Shown here: one piece after another, positions 1-10,878 of the stretch
Layout of the letters: each line of letters opens with the position of its first letter
Numbering within the stretch: position 1 is the stretch's first letter
The notes under the pieces: generated by a model
Databases searched by the model: none
What the model was told of the DNA's origin: nothing
Seen by the model: only the letters and a program-made list of their open reading frames with translations
Program-made: the position numbers and the translations under genes
Assembly: GCA_038503075.1 (NCBI GenBank)
Contig: JBCAML010000010.1
Location: forward strand, 1-64,000
DNA length: 64,000 nucleotides
DNA from: Gyromitra esculenta
Lineage: Eukaryota; Ascomycota; Pezizomycetes; Pezizales; Discinaceae
Reading direction: 5' to 3'

Positions 1-105
1 AAACCCTAAACCCTAAACCCTAAACCCTAAACCCTAAACCCTAAACCCTAAACCCTAAACCCTAAACCCTAAACCCTAAACCCTAAACCCTAAACCCTAA
101 ACCCT
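1..105. repeat. Telomere, 15 x AAACCCT (TTTAGGG type)
   Basis: Fifteen perfect 7-bp units fill the first 105 bases and stop abruptly before unique sequence. The C-rich strand is read left to right, so this is the left end of a chromosome. The unit is the seven-base TTTAGGG form typical of plants, rather than the six-base TTAGGG found in most filamentous ascomycetes. The array joins directly to sequence that leads into fungal genes, so plant contamination is unlikely. Confidence 0.97.
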
Positions 106-759
106 CACAGCGAGATTAGGAAGGTGGTACAACCCTTGGCATCTTGGCACGGAACGGAACGGATGTTATCTCCGAGCCGCCTTGGCGTCTTGGCGTCGGA
201 CTTAGCGGAGCCCTCGGGCCGAGGATAGCCGACGGACCAAACAGCCGCCCCCTGCACGTAACACTGCATCGTGGCCGAGTGCATCACGCACAAGGTATCA
301 CCTGCATGTTTCTGGGTTTACCCCAACTTCTCCCGCATACCCGGATATTAGATGACGCGTACACAGGTTGAGATTACCCGAAAGAGTAACCGAACTCTGC
401 CGCCCGCTAGTCGATCGAAATTGCATCATCGCGTGTCGGCCGAAAGGCTTTCCACTCGGATCCCCCTAACATCCACATCCGCCAAGAGCGTTGTATATAT
501 CCCTGACTGTCTGCTGAGTCGGAAATCTGAAAAACCCAGTAGGCCTTCACGCGCGCGGTTTTATTTCCCTTCCGACTCGCTTCGCGACTATCCAAACTAA
601 CGTTCATAAGCTTTCATTATTACGACTCCTTACCGCGACTATTTCACGGATGGAAGATAATAGGTTGGGTTTAGGGTTGGTTTTATGGATTGATTTCGGA
701 TAATGAGTCGTGGTTTGGTTGTTGACTGTATTGTTGCTTGGGTGGTTGTACAATCTCTT

Positions 760-2215
760 TGTTGCTCGGTTATTTTTCGGTTATAAGTTTATTAAGGAAA
801 AGCGGGGTATTTTTTGTCTCTTCTTCTTCTTCTTTCTTTAAGCAACGTTCTCGTTTCACTTCTCTTGTATCAAGTCACAATCTCACTTTGATTCTACCTC
901 AGAATTTTCACGGATGGGATCGAGTAACGGGTTAGGATAAAGGTTATTGGGATATAATGGCTTTGTTGTTCGGTTGTGTTTCGGTTAAATGTCGGATTGT
1001 TGTTTGTGCGACGGGAAAGCGGGGTATATAAGCGGAGGAGTTTTGTCGTTTGTGTGTTCTTTTCTCTTCTTTCCTTAAGCAACGTTCTCGTTACCTTCTG
1101 CTGTAAATCGTCGAAATACTATCTCGATTCTATCTCAGAATCCTCGCTGTCACTGTTTGCCTCGCTGCACTTATCTCGCCTTGAGATATAAAGATCTAAC
1201 GCGGCTAGCTTTCTTGAAACGTGTTGTCACTCGCTTAAGTAGCCTGCTCACCTTCGGGGGATGCGAAGGGCTTAACTCGAGACAACCGAGTGAGAAGAAT
1301 CACTCGCTGTCATGTAGACCACCACCGATCTTGCGCAGAGTATATCCATCGTAGGACCTGTAGAAAACCCTGCACTCTTCGAACGTATTGATACCTCGCT
1401 TAAGTAGCACTGCTCACCTCCGGGGATACCGAAGGGCTTAAACAAGGGACTCAACCGTGAGAGACTATACCTCGGAAACTAACGTTTCCCCTCCATACAA
1501 GCCCGCTTCACAACCTGTTTCCGACCTGCTTCAGAGCCTGCTTCCAATCGACTCCGGGGCTGTTTTCTGCCTGATCTCCTGCCCGATTTGGCACCTGTTT
1601 CCTGCCTGTCTCGGGGCTTGTTTCCTGCTTGCTTTCCTGCTTGCTAGGGCACTTGTTTCCTGCCTGCTTTGGCTCCTGTTTTCTGCCTTCTTGGGTGCCT
1701 GTTTCCTGCTCGCTTTCCGGAAATGCTCGCTTTGGGGCCTGTTTGTCGGAGATTAGGGAGTTTGCGGTATAGCGCTTTGTATATATAGTACAATAGAAAG
1801 CAGAATAAATCATATCATCAAGTACTAGAGTTTCATGGATGACTGTTTTCGTTGGTTTATCGGGTGCAAGGTTGCGAAGCTGTTGTGTTACGTTGTTGAT
1901 CTTTATGTTTCTTTGGGTTTCCGTTGTAATGAGTCAAGTCTTTGTCATCGAACGAGTCGGATTGTGGTATATAAGCGAAGGGTTTTCCCCTCTTACTGTA
2001 CTTTTCCTTCTTCTTTCTTTAAGCAACGTCTTCTATTGTTCACTCGTGTATTTCACAATACAATTCTCGGTTACACCTCGTAACTCATCGCTGTCGTCGT
2101 TCTCAAGTCATCAGAACTTGACCGTCTCGTAGAGCCTGTAGAATCTCCGTTCATACTCTCGCTGTTGGTTTCCAACTCAAGTAGCACTGCTCATCTCGAG
2201 GATCTCGAGAACGAC
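760..2215 (+). repeat. Degenerate subtelomeric promoter-like repeat cassettes
   Basis: Three related blocks start near 760, 970 and 1880. Two of them (1025-1033 and 1967-1977) contain a TATATAAGCG box; the first has a degraded version near 800. All three are followed by a pyrimidine-rich run ending in TTTAAGCAACG or CTTAAGCAACG (about 840-850, 1073-1083, 2017-2027). A second motif follows with the core AAGTAGC..TGCTCA, at 1231-1275, 1395-1442 and 2173-2200. The order TATA box, CT-rich tract and possible start resembles a fungal core promoter, but no convincing coding sequence follows. It may be a non-coding subtelomeric transcript unit or a duplicated decayed promoter. Confidence 0.6.
1500..1745. 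repeat. CCTGTTTCCTGCCTGC-type minisatellite
   Basis: This is an imperfect tandem array built on variants of CCTGTTTCCTGCCTGCTTT with spacing of roughly 30 bases. The reverse strand is open for about 100 codons and would read as a Gln/Glu/Lys-rich repetitive peptide. That openness is better explained by the repeat than by a gene. Confidence 0.6.
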
Positions 2216-2298
2216 AAAGCCATTTCGCGAGATAAATGAGTCCCAAAATGATTACCTTGCACGATAAGTAGTTTTGACGGGAATTGAATATCATGACG

Positions 2299-2520
2299 CC
2301 ATACCAGCTCGCCAGTGTTGTCAGACGGGCCCAAGGCTGGCTCAGGGGGCAATAGCGAGAGCGTCAGAGAGGCTCAGAATGGAGTGGTGAGAGCGTCCAT
2401 TGTGCCTGACGCGCTGGTGGGCCCGCCAAGTGCGTCAGGCGGAAAGGCCTGGGCATCAGGGGGATTGATTTCCGCCCTGTGCGCTTTGAGCGTCTAGCGC
2501 ACCAGGTGCGTCAGACGCAA
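2299..2520. repeat. GCGTCAGRCG-rich hairpin element
   Basis: The words GTCAGACG, GCGTCAG and CCTGACGC recur across 220 bases on both strands. One hairpin pairs GCCTGACGC with GCGTCAGGC around 2405-2444. A second pairs GCGTCT and the next seven bases with GGTGCGT and AGACGC around 2488-2519, leaving almost no loop. This may be a small non-autonomous element or a protein-binding array. No coding potential is convincing. Confidence 0.5.
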
Positions 2521-2739
2521 ATCGTAGGTCTTGCTGATGCTAGCTGGTACTCATTTCTTCTTTTTGGGGTATTCGCGGTAAGGGGAGGGTATCTGTTTCC
2601 TTTGGGTATTCTTTTCCTTGGAGTCTTCACGGTAGGGGGGGGGGTTTTTTTCTGGTAAGGTGTTGGCCATGGGATGGCCAATTCTAGGAGGGGAGGGTTG
2701 TGGTGGGGCATGACGTTGCAAGCGTGGTAGGGAGGCGAT

Positions 2740-2761
2740 GTCATGTGACTTATCACATGAC
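2740..2761. repeat. Perfect 9-bp palindromic arms (GTCATGTGA/TCACATGAC)
   Basis: Two perfect nine-base arms are separated by a four-base CTTA spacer. The arms contain the E-box-like core CATGTG/CACATG. It could be a binding site for a dimeric regulator or chance. Confidence 0.5.
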
Positions 2762-3785
2762 GTGGGTTAGGGTATGGGGGTGGTAGTGGGGGGGGCGATC
2801 GTGTATATCTTTTGGCGGGGTTGCGGCTTTTGTACATTATCCATCACCATTCTTTTACTATACTATATACTATTCTCTACTCTATATACAGGGTCTATTC
2901 TTGCGCGTGCCATTCGGGGGCTCTCGCCCCCTCCCTGCTACCGAGTTGCTTTAGACATCGCTCGCAGGCGTCGCTCGCAGAGCCATTGGTGATAAAGTCC
3001 CTAGGAAAGACCTACCTAATGGAAGTCGCGCCCTCCTACCATAAATGGAATACAATGTCAGATCTCGAAGTTACTGCTAGGGGGTTCCCTGCCGCCCGTC
3101 CACAACATGGTCCAATTGAAGTTTAACGCAATACAGATCGCGGCAACCGGTTTACTGCCTTGTGTAGAGGTCTTGCGTGTATTAGAGGAGAAAAATAGGG
3201 AAGCTTCGGCAAGGTTGACTGGATACTGGAGGAAATCTTTCTCACTGAGCGATCTTTCGCGCGACATGAGTGAGATTTCGTGATGCTGTAGTTTGAGGTC
3301 TTAATTGTCGACTTTTTCGCAGGTTTAGAGGGAGCCACTTTGTCTGTAGAAGGGCTATAGTAGCTAATGTTGCCTGAACGGGGGCGGAGTGTACAGCCTT
3401 TCATGGTTGTAGAAAAAACAGGTATTGCGCTGAAGGGTTGATTTTGCATAGTAAAAGAGCGGGTGCAAGTAGGACCATTTTATACCCCAATGCAACACAT
3501 AATATTACCTATTCACAGTATTTTAATCTCTACCCATAAGCAAATTCATATGTGATTTATCGCGTTCTGAAACAAATTTGTGGTGGAGATCGACGTGGTT
3601 GATTTTTTCTGTGGCCTCTGAAGCCCACGTAGCACGAGGTTACGAGCCATGGGATATAGACGCACCACGGTCACGCTCCTGTCACGCTGCTTTCGAGTGT
3701 ATGAATATGTGCGATATCGTCAATTCTCTATATCTACTAAGCTATATACATATATGGCACTCTACGCTCTCCGCTCGCCCACCCC
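2762..3785. other. Gene-free subtelomeric stretch
   Basis: Only short overlapping open frames on both strands, with no recognisable domain or intron structure. I see no gene here. Confidence 0.5.
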
Positions 3786-4145
3786 CCTCGCTGCTGCCCC
3801 GCAGTTGAACTGGCTCTCAAGGAGCCGCTCAAGCAGGTGGTATAGAGCTCTTGGGGCGTTGGATCCTGCAGAGGAACAGACGCCATATAGAGCTCCCTAG
3901 GGGGGTCGATTCTGCTGTCCATCAGAGCCAATATGAGTGTCCTAGGGAGATCTCCAGGGAGGTTGATACTGCAGTCGAACGGGGTCAATATGGGTGTCCT
4001 AGGGAGCTCGCTGGAGGGGTTGCTAGGGGGCTGCTAGGGAGGCCGATCCTGCTGTTGAACAGGGTCAATATGGGCGTCCCAACGCAGCCAAGCAGGCAGT
4101 ATATGGGTGTCGTCCTATGGCATTCGATCCTGCAGTGAAGCAGGC
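3786..4145. repeat. Minisatellite with about 57-80 bp unit
   Basis: Units share a GGTCGATCCTGCTGT-like start, a GGGTCAATATGGGTGTCC-like middle and a CTAGGGAG-type end. Copies begin near 3903, 3960, 4041 and 4124, so spacing is irregular. The plus strand happens to stay open through part of it, but the peptide is simply the repeat. Confidence 0.55.
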
Positions 4146-4579
4146 GGTATAGGAGGCGCCCGAGGCGGGGCGATTGGGAGGAGAGGGGGAGGGGGAATGG
4201 CAAGGACGTTAACGACAGCGACACACAACCTGGAGACCTGTTAGCGAAGTTCTCTGAGATAGGAGCAGAAGGACCAGCAGGAAGTGAGAGGTATGGTTCA
4301 TATAAAAGAAGTGCTGGTGGGAGGCGTGGGTGAGGTCAAAGTGAAGCTGCCGAGGAAGGGGCTAGGGTTCCGACTTAAAAGGATCCGACCGAGGCAGCTA
4401 TTGGGCGTACGAGCGTCCTGGGCGTGGGCGTACGGGCGTACGGGCGTCCTAGTACTAGGCGTATCAGCGTGTTTAACGTACTTTTGTGTGAGCAATCGAG
4501 CAGCTATATGGACGTACTAGGCGTACTGACGTGCTAGGCGCAAATAAACGCGCTAGTTTCCCATACCAGCAACATCCTA

Positions 4580-5345
4580 GGTGTGTAAACGGACCTGGAC
4601 GCATATAGGCGCACAGAATTTGGGCAGTGCACGTGGGCAGTGTGGTCCACGAGGCACAGCCGCTCGAGGCCCCGCCTCGAGGCAGCACGAGGTTGAGAGC
4701 TCACGAGCACGAGGTACCTCGAGGCATGTGTGGCTGCTCGCCTCGAGCCGCTCGAGCATGCAAATTAAATCACAAGTTGATTGCTATTTGGACGAGCCTG
4801 TCAGTATGTTCTAGGACCGTTACTAGGCTTGATTTGTGGAAAGCAAATAGCAATAGATTTCCTGAGTTAGCTAGAATGGCCCGAGATTATATGTCAGTCC
4901 TGGTTACTTGTGTTCCTTCAGAGCAGCTATCTTCTCAAGCTGGTGATATCATAATAAAAAAGAGGAACTCGCTATTGGATTCTCCTAGTAGTGCACTGCT
5001 ACTAGTAAAAAATTGGTTGGGCTGACCGGAGGTAGAAGAACAATTTGAACCTCGGGTTTTAAGAGTTAGTTAGTGGCCCTTTTCTCCGAGTCTATATCTT
5101 CATATAAACTTTTTTTTCCAGTATATCTCAAGTTTGTCGAGCCACCTCGAGCCGACTCGAGGCAGTTCCCCCATGTGCTCGAGCTGCTCGAGGCAGGTCC
5201 TCAAATGTACGAGCGGCCTCGAGGCATACCCATCCGCTCGCCTCGAGGCGCCTCGTGGACCACACTACGCGTGGGCGCTTGCCTATGCGTCCATGCGCAG
5301 TCCGTTTTTTGCTGATGTACTTCCATATACGTGGAGGATATGCAT
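4580..5345. mobile_element. Degenerate hAT-type transposon with CTCGAGG-rich inverted flanks
   Basis: Two GC-rich flanks (about 4590-4760 and 5135-5335) are inverted relative to each other. Both contain GTGGTCCACGAGGC and GGACGCATA in matching order, plus many CTCGAGG words. Between them lies a fragment that translates as the C-terminal dimerisation region of a hAT transposase. hAT elements often carry short repeated subterminal motifs, which fits. The outermost terminal repeats and an 8-bp target duplication were not found, so the true ends are uncertain. Confidence 0.6.
4765..5025 (+). pseudogene. hAT transposase C-terminal (hATC dimerisation) fragment, frameshifted
   Basis: The frame ending at 5025 reads LWKANSNRFPELARMARDY followed by VPSEQLSSQAGDI and LLLVKNWLG. 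These are the classic hATC motifs (WWKAN..RFP.LA.MARDYL, VPSE..FS.AGDI, LLLVKNW). The motif's upstream part (VDCYLDEPV) lies in a different frame, so at least one frameshift separates the two. The N-terminal BED finger and the RNase H-like catalytic core are absent. It is therefore an inactive remnant. Confidence 0.75.
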
Positions 5346-7680
5346 TCCTAGGACTAGGCTTGCCTAGCTCGGGCATTAGTGTTTAAATAGCCCGCACCTC
5401 GGCTTAGTTCTCCTTTCTTGATCATCAAAAACACATATACAAAAGTACCTCAACGTTCTCTGTTTGACAGTTTTCTTACAGCTGGCCCAGCTCTAGCTGT
5501 TGTTCTTGGTTATAGATTAAGCCCTGTAATACAAAATTAGTTAATCAGTTCTTCATGCTCCCGTGTTATCTGCCCGATCTTGCTCCAGACAGTCTCATGG
5601 CGAGTCCGCAATCGGCATTATAAGTGCCCATGCTTTCTCTAGGTGTCTTGGATATATATTAATGGTGTCTTCCTCCTACTCTAAAGCACATTTTTATGAA
5701 AATATCTATGCCGTAGACACCAAATGATACTATGTGGAAAAGGTAATTAACGCTCGCGGTGGCTATGATTATCGCGAAAACGGCATGGCTTGAATGCCTA
5801 CTAGACGGTTTCTTTGTCGCCTATCTTTTTGCACCTTAGGGTTTTCTGTGCAGGGAGATCCCGAATTAGGTCACACAAGTTAGGCTGCTCGCCTCTTCTT
5901 ATTTCAACCCCCTAGCGCCATGCTCATTCTCGCCTGTCACTTGAGGATTATGCGAAATTCTGACATTAGTGCCAAGGATACCAACACTGGCACGTGTATG
6001 TGCATACATATTTCGCACTTAGATAGCTGCTCTTCCTAGATAGCTCTTCCTCGATAGTAGTGTGACATGCTCATTTTTGCCGGCTCCCTAATGACCCAAT
6101 ACTGAGTGTAAATACCTAAGCGAAAAGATAAGCGCTTTCGCTAGGTCTGTGGTTTTTAAATATTCAGACCCTCGATCCAGCAAAGTCGTATTAACTAAAT
6201 TGGATCCTCTGTGCATCTGTGCAGAAAGTGAGCTCTGCACAAGGCGTTTGCCGGAATCTCAAGATTTCGGCATATTATCCAGTTCAGACTTGCCAGCACT
6301 TATTGGTCAAGTCTTACCACCTCATTCGAACAAAAAAAGCAATCTCTAAGTAGTTTAGAATTCGGTCAGCTGAAATCTAAATCAGGCACAAATCGGCAAC
6401 GCTGCTATATCTTTCTTGGGGAGGTATAGGGAAATATAAGTGGATCTCATGGTCTCGTCCAGGTCTTGCAGATACTAAGCCAACTAAAACGGCATACTAC
6501 CTCTAGTGTGCGCCACTAAGTTCTGGCTTAGCTGGCCTAAACCTCGGCCCTCAAATGGAGAAGCATGCCTACTCTGTCGGTCTAGAACATCGAGAACTTA
6601 AACTTGCTCGGTTAACTTTTTGAACTTCAAGTAAAAGCGTGTTTACTTGAGGGCCGTTTGATGTTGGTGTCTATATAATCCCCCAGAAGACTCCGTTAGT
6701 GGGTTGGGGTTTCTTTTGGTCTTCATTTTGTGTGTTACACACCAGGCCACACTGCTCAGATTGCGACAGCTCGGAACCAATAATTTTGTCCTCGTCCCAG
6801 GATCCCGCACTTCACCTAGGGCACTAAGGTTCCAGAAGCTGAAGAGTATGGCGCATCAACTGACTAGCCACGAAAAAGCGATCTGTCTGTCGTGGAAGGG
6901 TTCACATAGCCTTGTTTTAAGGCTTTTTGTTAGCTGCTTACTTCCGCTGTTAAAACAAAATAGCAAAGTGTTTATGTGTCTAAACAGAGGCACATGCGGA
7001 TGGGGATATATAGTGCGAATTTCGGGCTGCATGACCTAGGGATTACCTTCGACCACTGGCCTCTATTCAAAAATCATTGATGGTGAGAGTACGAGACTTT
7101 TCCTAAGTGTCCCCATCCAGATATCGAAACCTAAGTAAATTTCAATAAGTTGAAAGCGATATCTTATACTCCTGCCTATTCCTGAATCAGTGGCTCAGCC
7201 CCGGCCAGCTGGGGGTATACAATCTCACCCTCAACGACGAAGGTGCCAATCACTCTCTCAATACATGCACGGATTCAAGGAGTGAGATTATTTGGAACTT
7301 AGCCAATCATCTCATACATAAGTCACTTGGCACTGCTACTCGAATTGTGGAGTCTCAAGCAAATTATTACAAGCGACTGGCCACGAGATATATGCTTCAG
7401 TTCAGCGGGGGGCGCTTTATTGCACCTTACTTGGTAAGGGCTGGCGATCATGCAGTGCGGCTAGCCACTTTGAATCAATCTTCTCTCAGCCCTATTCAGT
7501 CGTCTGACATTTCGACTGGTGGGAGAGACATACAGATAGCTACTAATGACAGCTGTGTTGCTAGGTTTAAATTTGGTGTTGGGCAGTCGTCTCACTTATG
7601 TTTTTGCACGATCAGACGAATGAGTCTCTGGTGCTAAACTTAAAATTGGCCGGTATTAAAATATGTATACCTGAAGTGTA
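5346..7680. other. Gene-free stretch
   Basis: Open frames of up to about 111 codons occur on both strands (for example 6704-7039 and 7347-7637). None shows a recognisable domain, signal peptide or consistent intron-joined continuation. I see no supportable gene. Confidence 0.45.
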
Positions 7681-7682
7681 CG

Positions 7683-7691
7683 TATATATAA
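7683..7691 (+). promoter_or_regulatory. TATA box of the PLC-like gene
   Basis: TATATATAA lies about 210 bases upstream of the ATG at 7903 and is the only strong TATA-like sequence in the interval. Implied start sites leave a 5' leader of roughly 180 bases. Confidence 0.4.
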
Positions 7692-7902
7692 GGGTCGTTC
7701 TCCTGTCATCTATGGTCGATCCAGAAAGTTAGTCCCGGAAAGAGCCTACTCTTCAACACATCCACGTTTCAAGACCACAGCTTTTTCACCATTTCCCGTA
7801 GAGACATCAAGCGATCGATATTCACACCCTGATAGCAGTTTACTCGCAATCAATCCACAACTTTAATCAGTCTATCGTTTATTCTGTGCTAGTATCTGTA
7901 AA

Positions 7903-9264
7903 ATGGGCCAAGGTGGCTATATTAATTGTATTAATGGTACGCCATACGACTGGATAATGAGCATGCCAACCAAACCCTACCAAATGAAGTCCTGGAGCTT
8001 CCCAGATAAGATCCAATCCGGGACAACAGCCACGATTTACATCGAATGGGATCAAGGAATCTCCATTAATGACTCGAATGATGCGGGAAATGTTACTTTG
8101 ACAGCCGGAGACACGAAAAATAGCTTTGAGCTCCAGGCACGCAAAATCAATGGAACCTTCACCTTACGGGTGTACCTCGCAATCGAGAATAGCCCGGTGA
8201 ACATGATAAACCTTGGCTTCATCCATAACAGGGCTGTCAACTTCGCCCTGTACGGCTCGAGTGGAAATCTTAAATCAAGCAATGTTCCGGTATCGTGGAT
8301 GCAAGACAGTCTTAGTACCCTTGGTTCGCGGTCACTTCGAAAAATATGCATGCCAGGCACTCACAACGCGGGTATGAGCAAGAAAACCGGCGGCACTGCC
8401 CTTCCCTCAGTAAATAATACCTTGTGCCAATCGCTTTCTATCCTAGGCCAACTCTTTGCGGGATCTCGCTACTTCGACGTCCGACCCATCATTTCTAGTG
8501 GGCAGTTCTTTACCGGGCATTACTCGCTGATCGATATACCTATCTATGGGCCGACATGGCAAGGGTGGAATGGGCAATCAATACCGGAGATCGTCACTCA
8601 AGTAAACGCGTTCACCGCCTTCAATAATGAGCTTGTCATTATAAATTTGACACATGACTGTAACACGGATACTGGCTACAAGTAAGCCTATTTCTTGCAA
8701 ATAATCGGGCTCTAGCTAAACATGTTATCCTATAGGTCTTTCTCGGATGACGAGTGGAGGCGGCTTTTCGAGCAGTTGCTTGGACTCAACAACCTCTTCA
8801 TTGCTCCTAAGAATTCGTCCACCGCCCTCGCTGACCTATCACTTAATGCGTTCATCGGTGGCGGTAAGGCCGCTGTTGTTGTGCTGGTGGAACCTGATAA
8901 GCCCATCGGGGCCTTCGCCAACCGTGGCTTCTATCCCGCCTCACAACTTCGCGTGTACGACCAGTATGCAAACACGGTCAAGCAGGAAGGGATGATTCAA
9001 GACCAGTTGAACAAAATGCACACGCGCCCGGCCAGCGATTTCTTCGTGCTTTCATGGACGCTTACTCAGAATTCGTTGATCGATATCGCCTTCAGTGACT
9101 TAAGTAAGCTTTCAGATGATGTGAACGCAAAGCTATATACGAAACTAGTGTCAGGATGTACGAAGCAGGCGTACCCAAACGCCATTTTCATTAATTTCAT
9201 AAAGGGAGAAAATCGCGATGTCGCTGCCCTCGCCTTAGCTATCAATAATCTTTTCGGTTCGTAG
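7903..9264 (+). CDS. PI-PLC-like phosphodiesterase with N-terminal beta-rich domain
   Basis: Two exons (7903-8681, 8736-9264) joined by a GTAAGC..TATAG intron give 435 residues. The C-terminal part belongs to the PLC-like phosphodiesterase (TIM-barrel) superfamily. The first catalytic-type His is His154 in GTHNAGM and the second is His206 in GHYSL, with SRYFDVRP between them as usual. The family cleaves phosphoinositides or similar lipid head groups by acid-base catalysis. The first 120 residues (from GYINCINGTPYDW to INLGF..NFALYG) form a separate beta-rich domain of the kind seen fused to such enzymes in fungi; its role is not known to me. There is no signal peptide or membrane segment, so it is probably intracellular or released by another route. 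The C-terminal half has no calcium-binding C2 domain. The substrate is not predictable from sequence alone. Confidence 0.85.
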
Positions 9265-9546
9265 ATATATATCATTTCATGTTTAATTATATCAGAGCTC
9301 TTCCATTTATTTCACGGTTAGATTATACCATGTATTTCATTTATTTATAAGACTCGAGCTCAATCAAATATAAGACCTCTTCACTACGCACAAATTCCAT
9401 GCTTGTCGTTTGCTAGAGGGAGGTTTCAACCGAGCAGGCATTATTTCACAAAAGGTTGCGAGGGCAGGCAACGATACTTACTTTTGTTCTACCATTAGTA
9501 ACTGAAAACATTAAGGAGAAAATTGGTGGCGTTTGATAGTTACAGC

Positions 9547-10878
9547 ATGCGGGATTACCTTGTTCGGGAGATGAAGCTTTCATTCACCGTTGTTCAATGG
9601 ATGGAAAGAATGGCTGATTCTGCGGGAGTATATGATCTCGCATTCACCGAGGTAGGTACTCTCACTGATCTAGGAGCCAAAAAGCTAATAAGCTATAGGC
9701 TGTCTTGAGTTCGATGGGCTTCGCCTATCCTTATGGTCTAAAAGCAGGTGAAAACACTAAAACGAGTTGGTTTGCTATTGAAGGTGGATCTTCGGTCATC
9801 ACAGATAATGTGCTCAAAGGGTTATCTAACCAACCGATCTATGATAACCGTGTCGTCGAGATTCGCATGGAAGACCGCCCCAAGGGGGGCCCCAGAATGC
9901 ACCTAAAGGTCAGAGTTAATAATACAGATGAGTTTCAGGGAAGGTCTTATACTAACGTAGTTACTACAACTACCCTTTCCTGTCTCAATCTGATGGAAAC
10001 TACCGAAGCTGGACTAAGTTACATGCAAAGGCAAGCGATTCGTAGCTTACGCTATGGAGCATCAGTAAAGATTGGCATAAAATTCAAGACGCGATGGTGG
10101 CAGACGCTGGTGTCTGAGCAAAGAGGGGGGGAAAGTTCTACAGACAGGCCGGTTAGGAACGTTGTTTATCCAAGTTATGGACTTAATGATCCAGAAAATG
10201 AACCGGGTGTCTTAATGGCAAGCTATGCGCGGTGAGTCACTTCTCCAGCTACAGAACCGGGTTCTTGAAGCATCGGTACTAATATTTCATAGAATACAAG
10301 ATGCTTCACGGCTAGGTGCATTAATACAAAGTAACAATTCTGGGAAGTCGGAGAAAGTGCTTCTTGATATTGTCTACAATGATCTTGCGGCAATCCACGG
10401 CGAAGATGCAGAGTGGTACAAAAGCCAAGCTCTCGGATCATATGGTAAACTCGCAACCCCACAGCGGCGATTTTTCGTTTTCTAACTATGCCCAGCCCAT
10501 GATTGGTACCATGATGAATTTACAATTAGTGGTATGTTATCTTAACATTAACAAGTAGCGATAATTGACTAACGAATATTTGTAGCTTTCGCACATTTCC
10601 GTCCCGGCCAGTTTAATAACATATACCCCGTGATGACGAAGCCTGCAGCAAAGGGAAATATGCATTTCGCAGGTGAAGCAATCAGTACACACCATGCCTG
10701 GATAGAGGGGTCACTAGTATCTGCTTGGAGGGCTGTGTTCCAGATATTGGTCAAGGAGTTCTTGATCGAAGAGCTGATTACCTTCATAATTACCTGGCCT
10801 CCGCCTGAGGGGATCAATGTACTGAGAGAGTTAGAGCATGTTCTACGTGCATTTCTCAGCTCTCAGTCACCAGGCTGA
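9547..10878 (+). pseudogene. 5'-truncated flavin amine oxidase (L-amino-acid-oxidase type)
   Basis: Five exon-like blocks join in phase: up to 9651, 9699-10231, 10293-10444, 10496-10531 and 10586-10878. Together they reproduce the second half of a flavin-dependent amine oxidase: SYSMRDYL, the EGG of the substrate region, QDASRLG, HDWYHDE, FRPGQF and the C-terminal FAD-contacting GNMHFAGEAIS with THHAWIEGSL. The N-terminal Rossmann half with its GxGxxG dinucleotide motif should lie just upstream. Only about 280 bases separate this block from the PLC stop, and no frame there encodes it. The intron splice sites are still good, so the 5' loss looks recent. The alternative is an expressed fragment starting at the ATG at 9547, but it could not bind FAD normally. 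Confidence 0.75.

Noticed and set aside
1508..1813. Reverse-strand 101-codon frame rich in Gln, Glu and Lys
   Set aside because: It is entirely the translation of the CCTGTTTCCTGC minisatellite; no promoter, domain or intron support.
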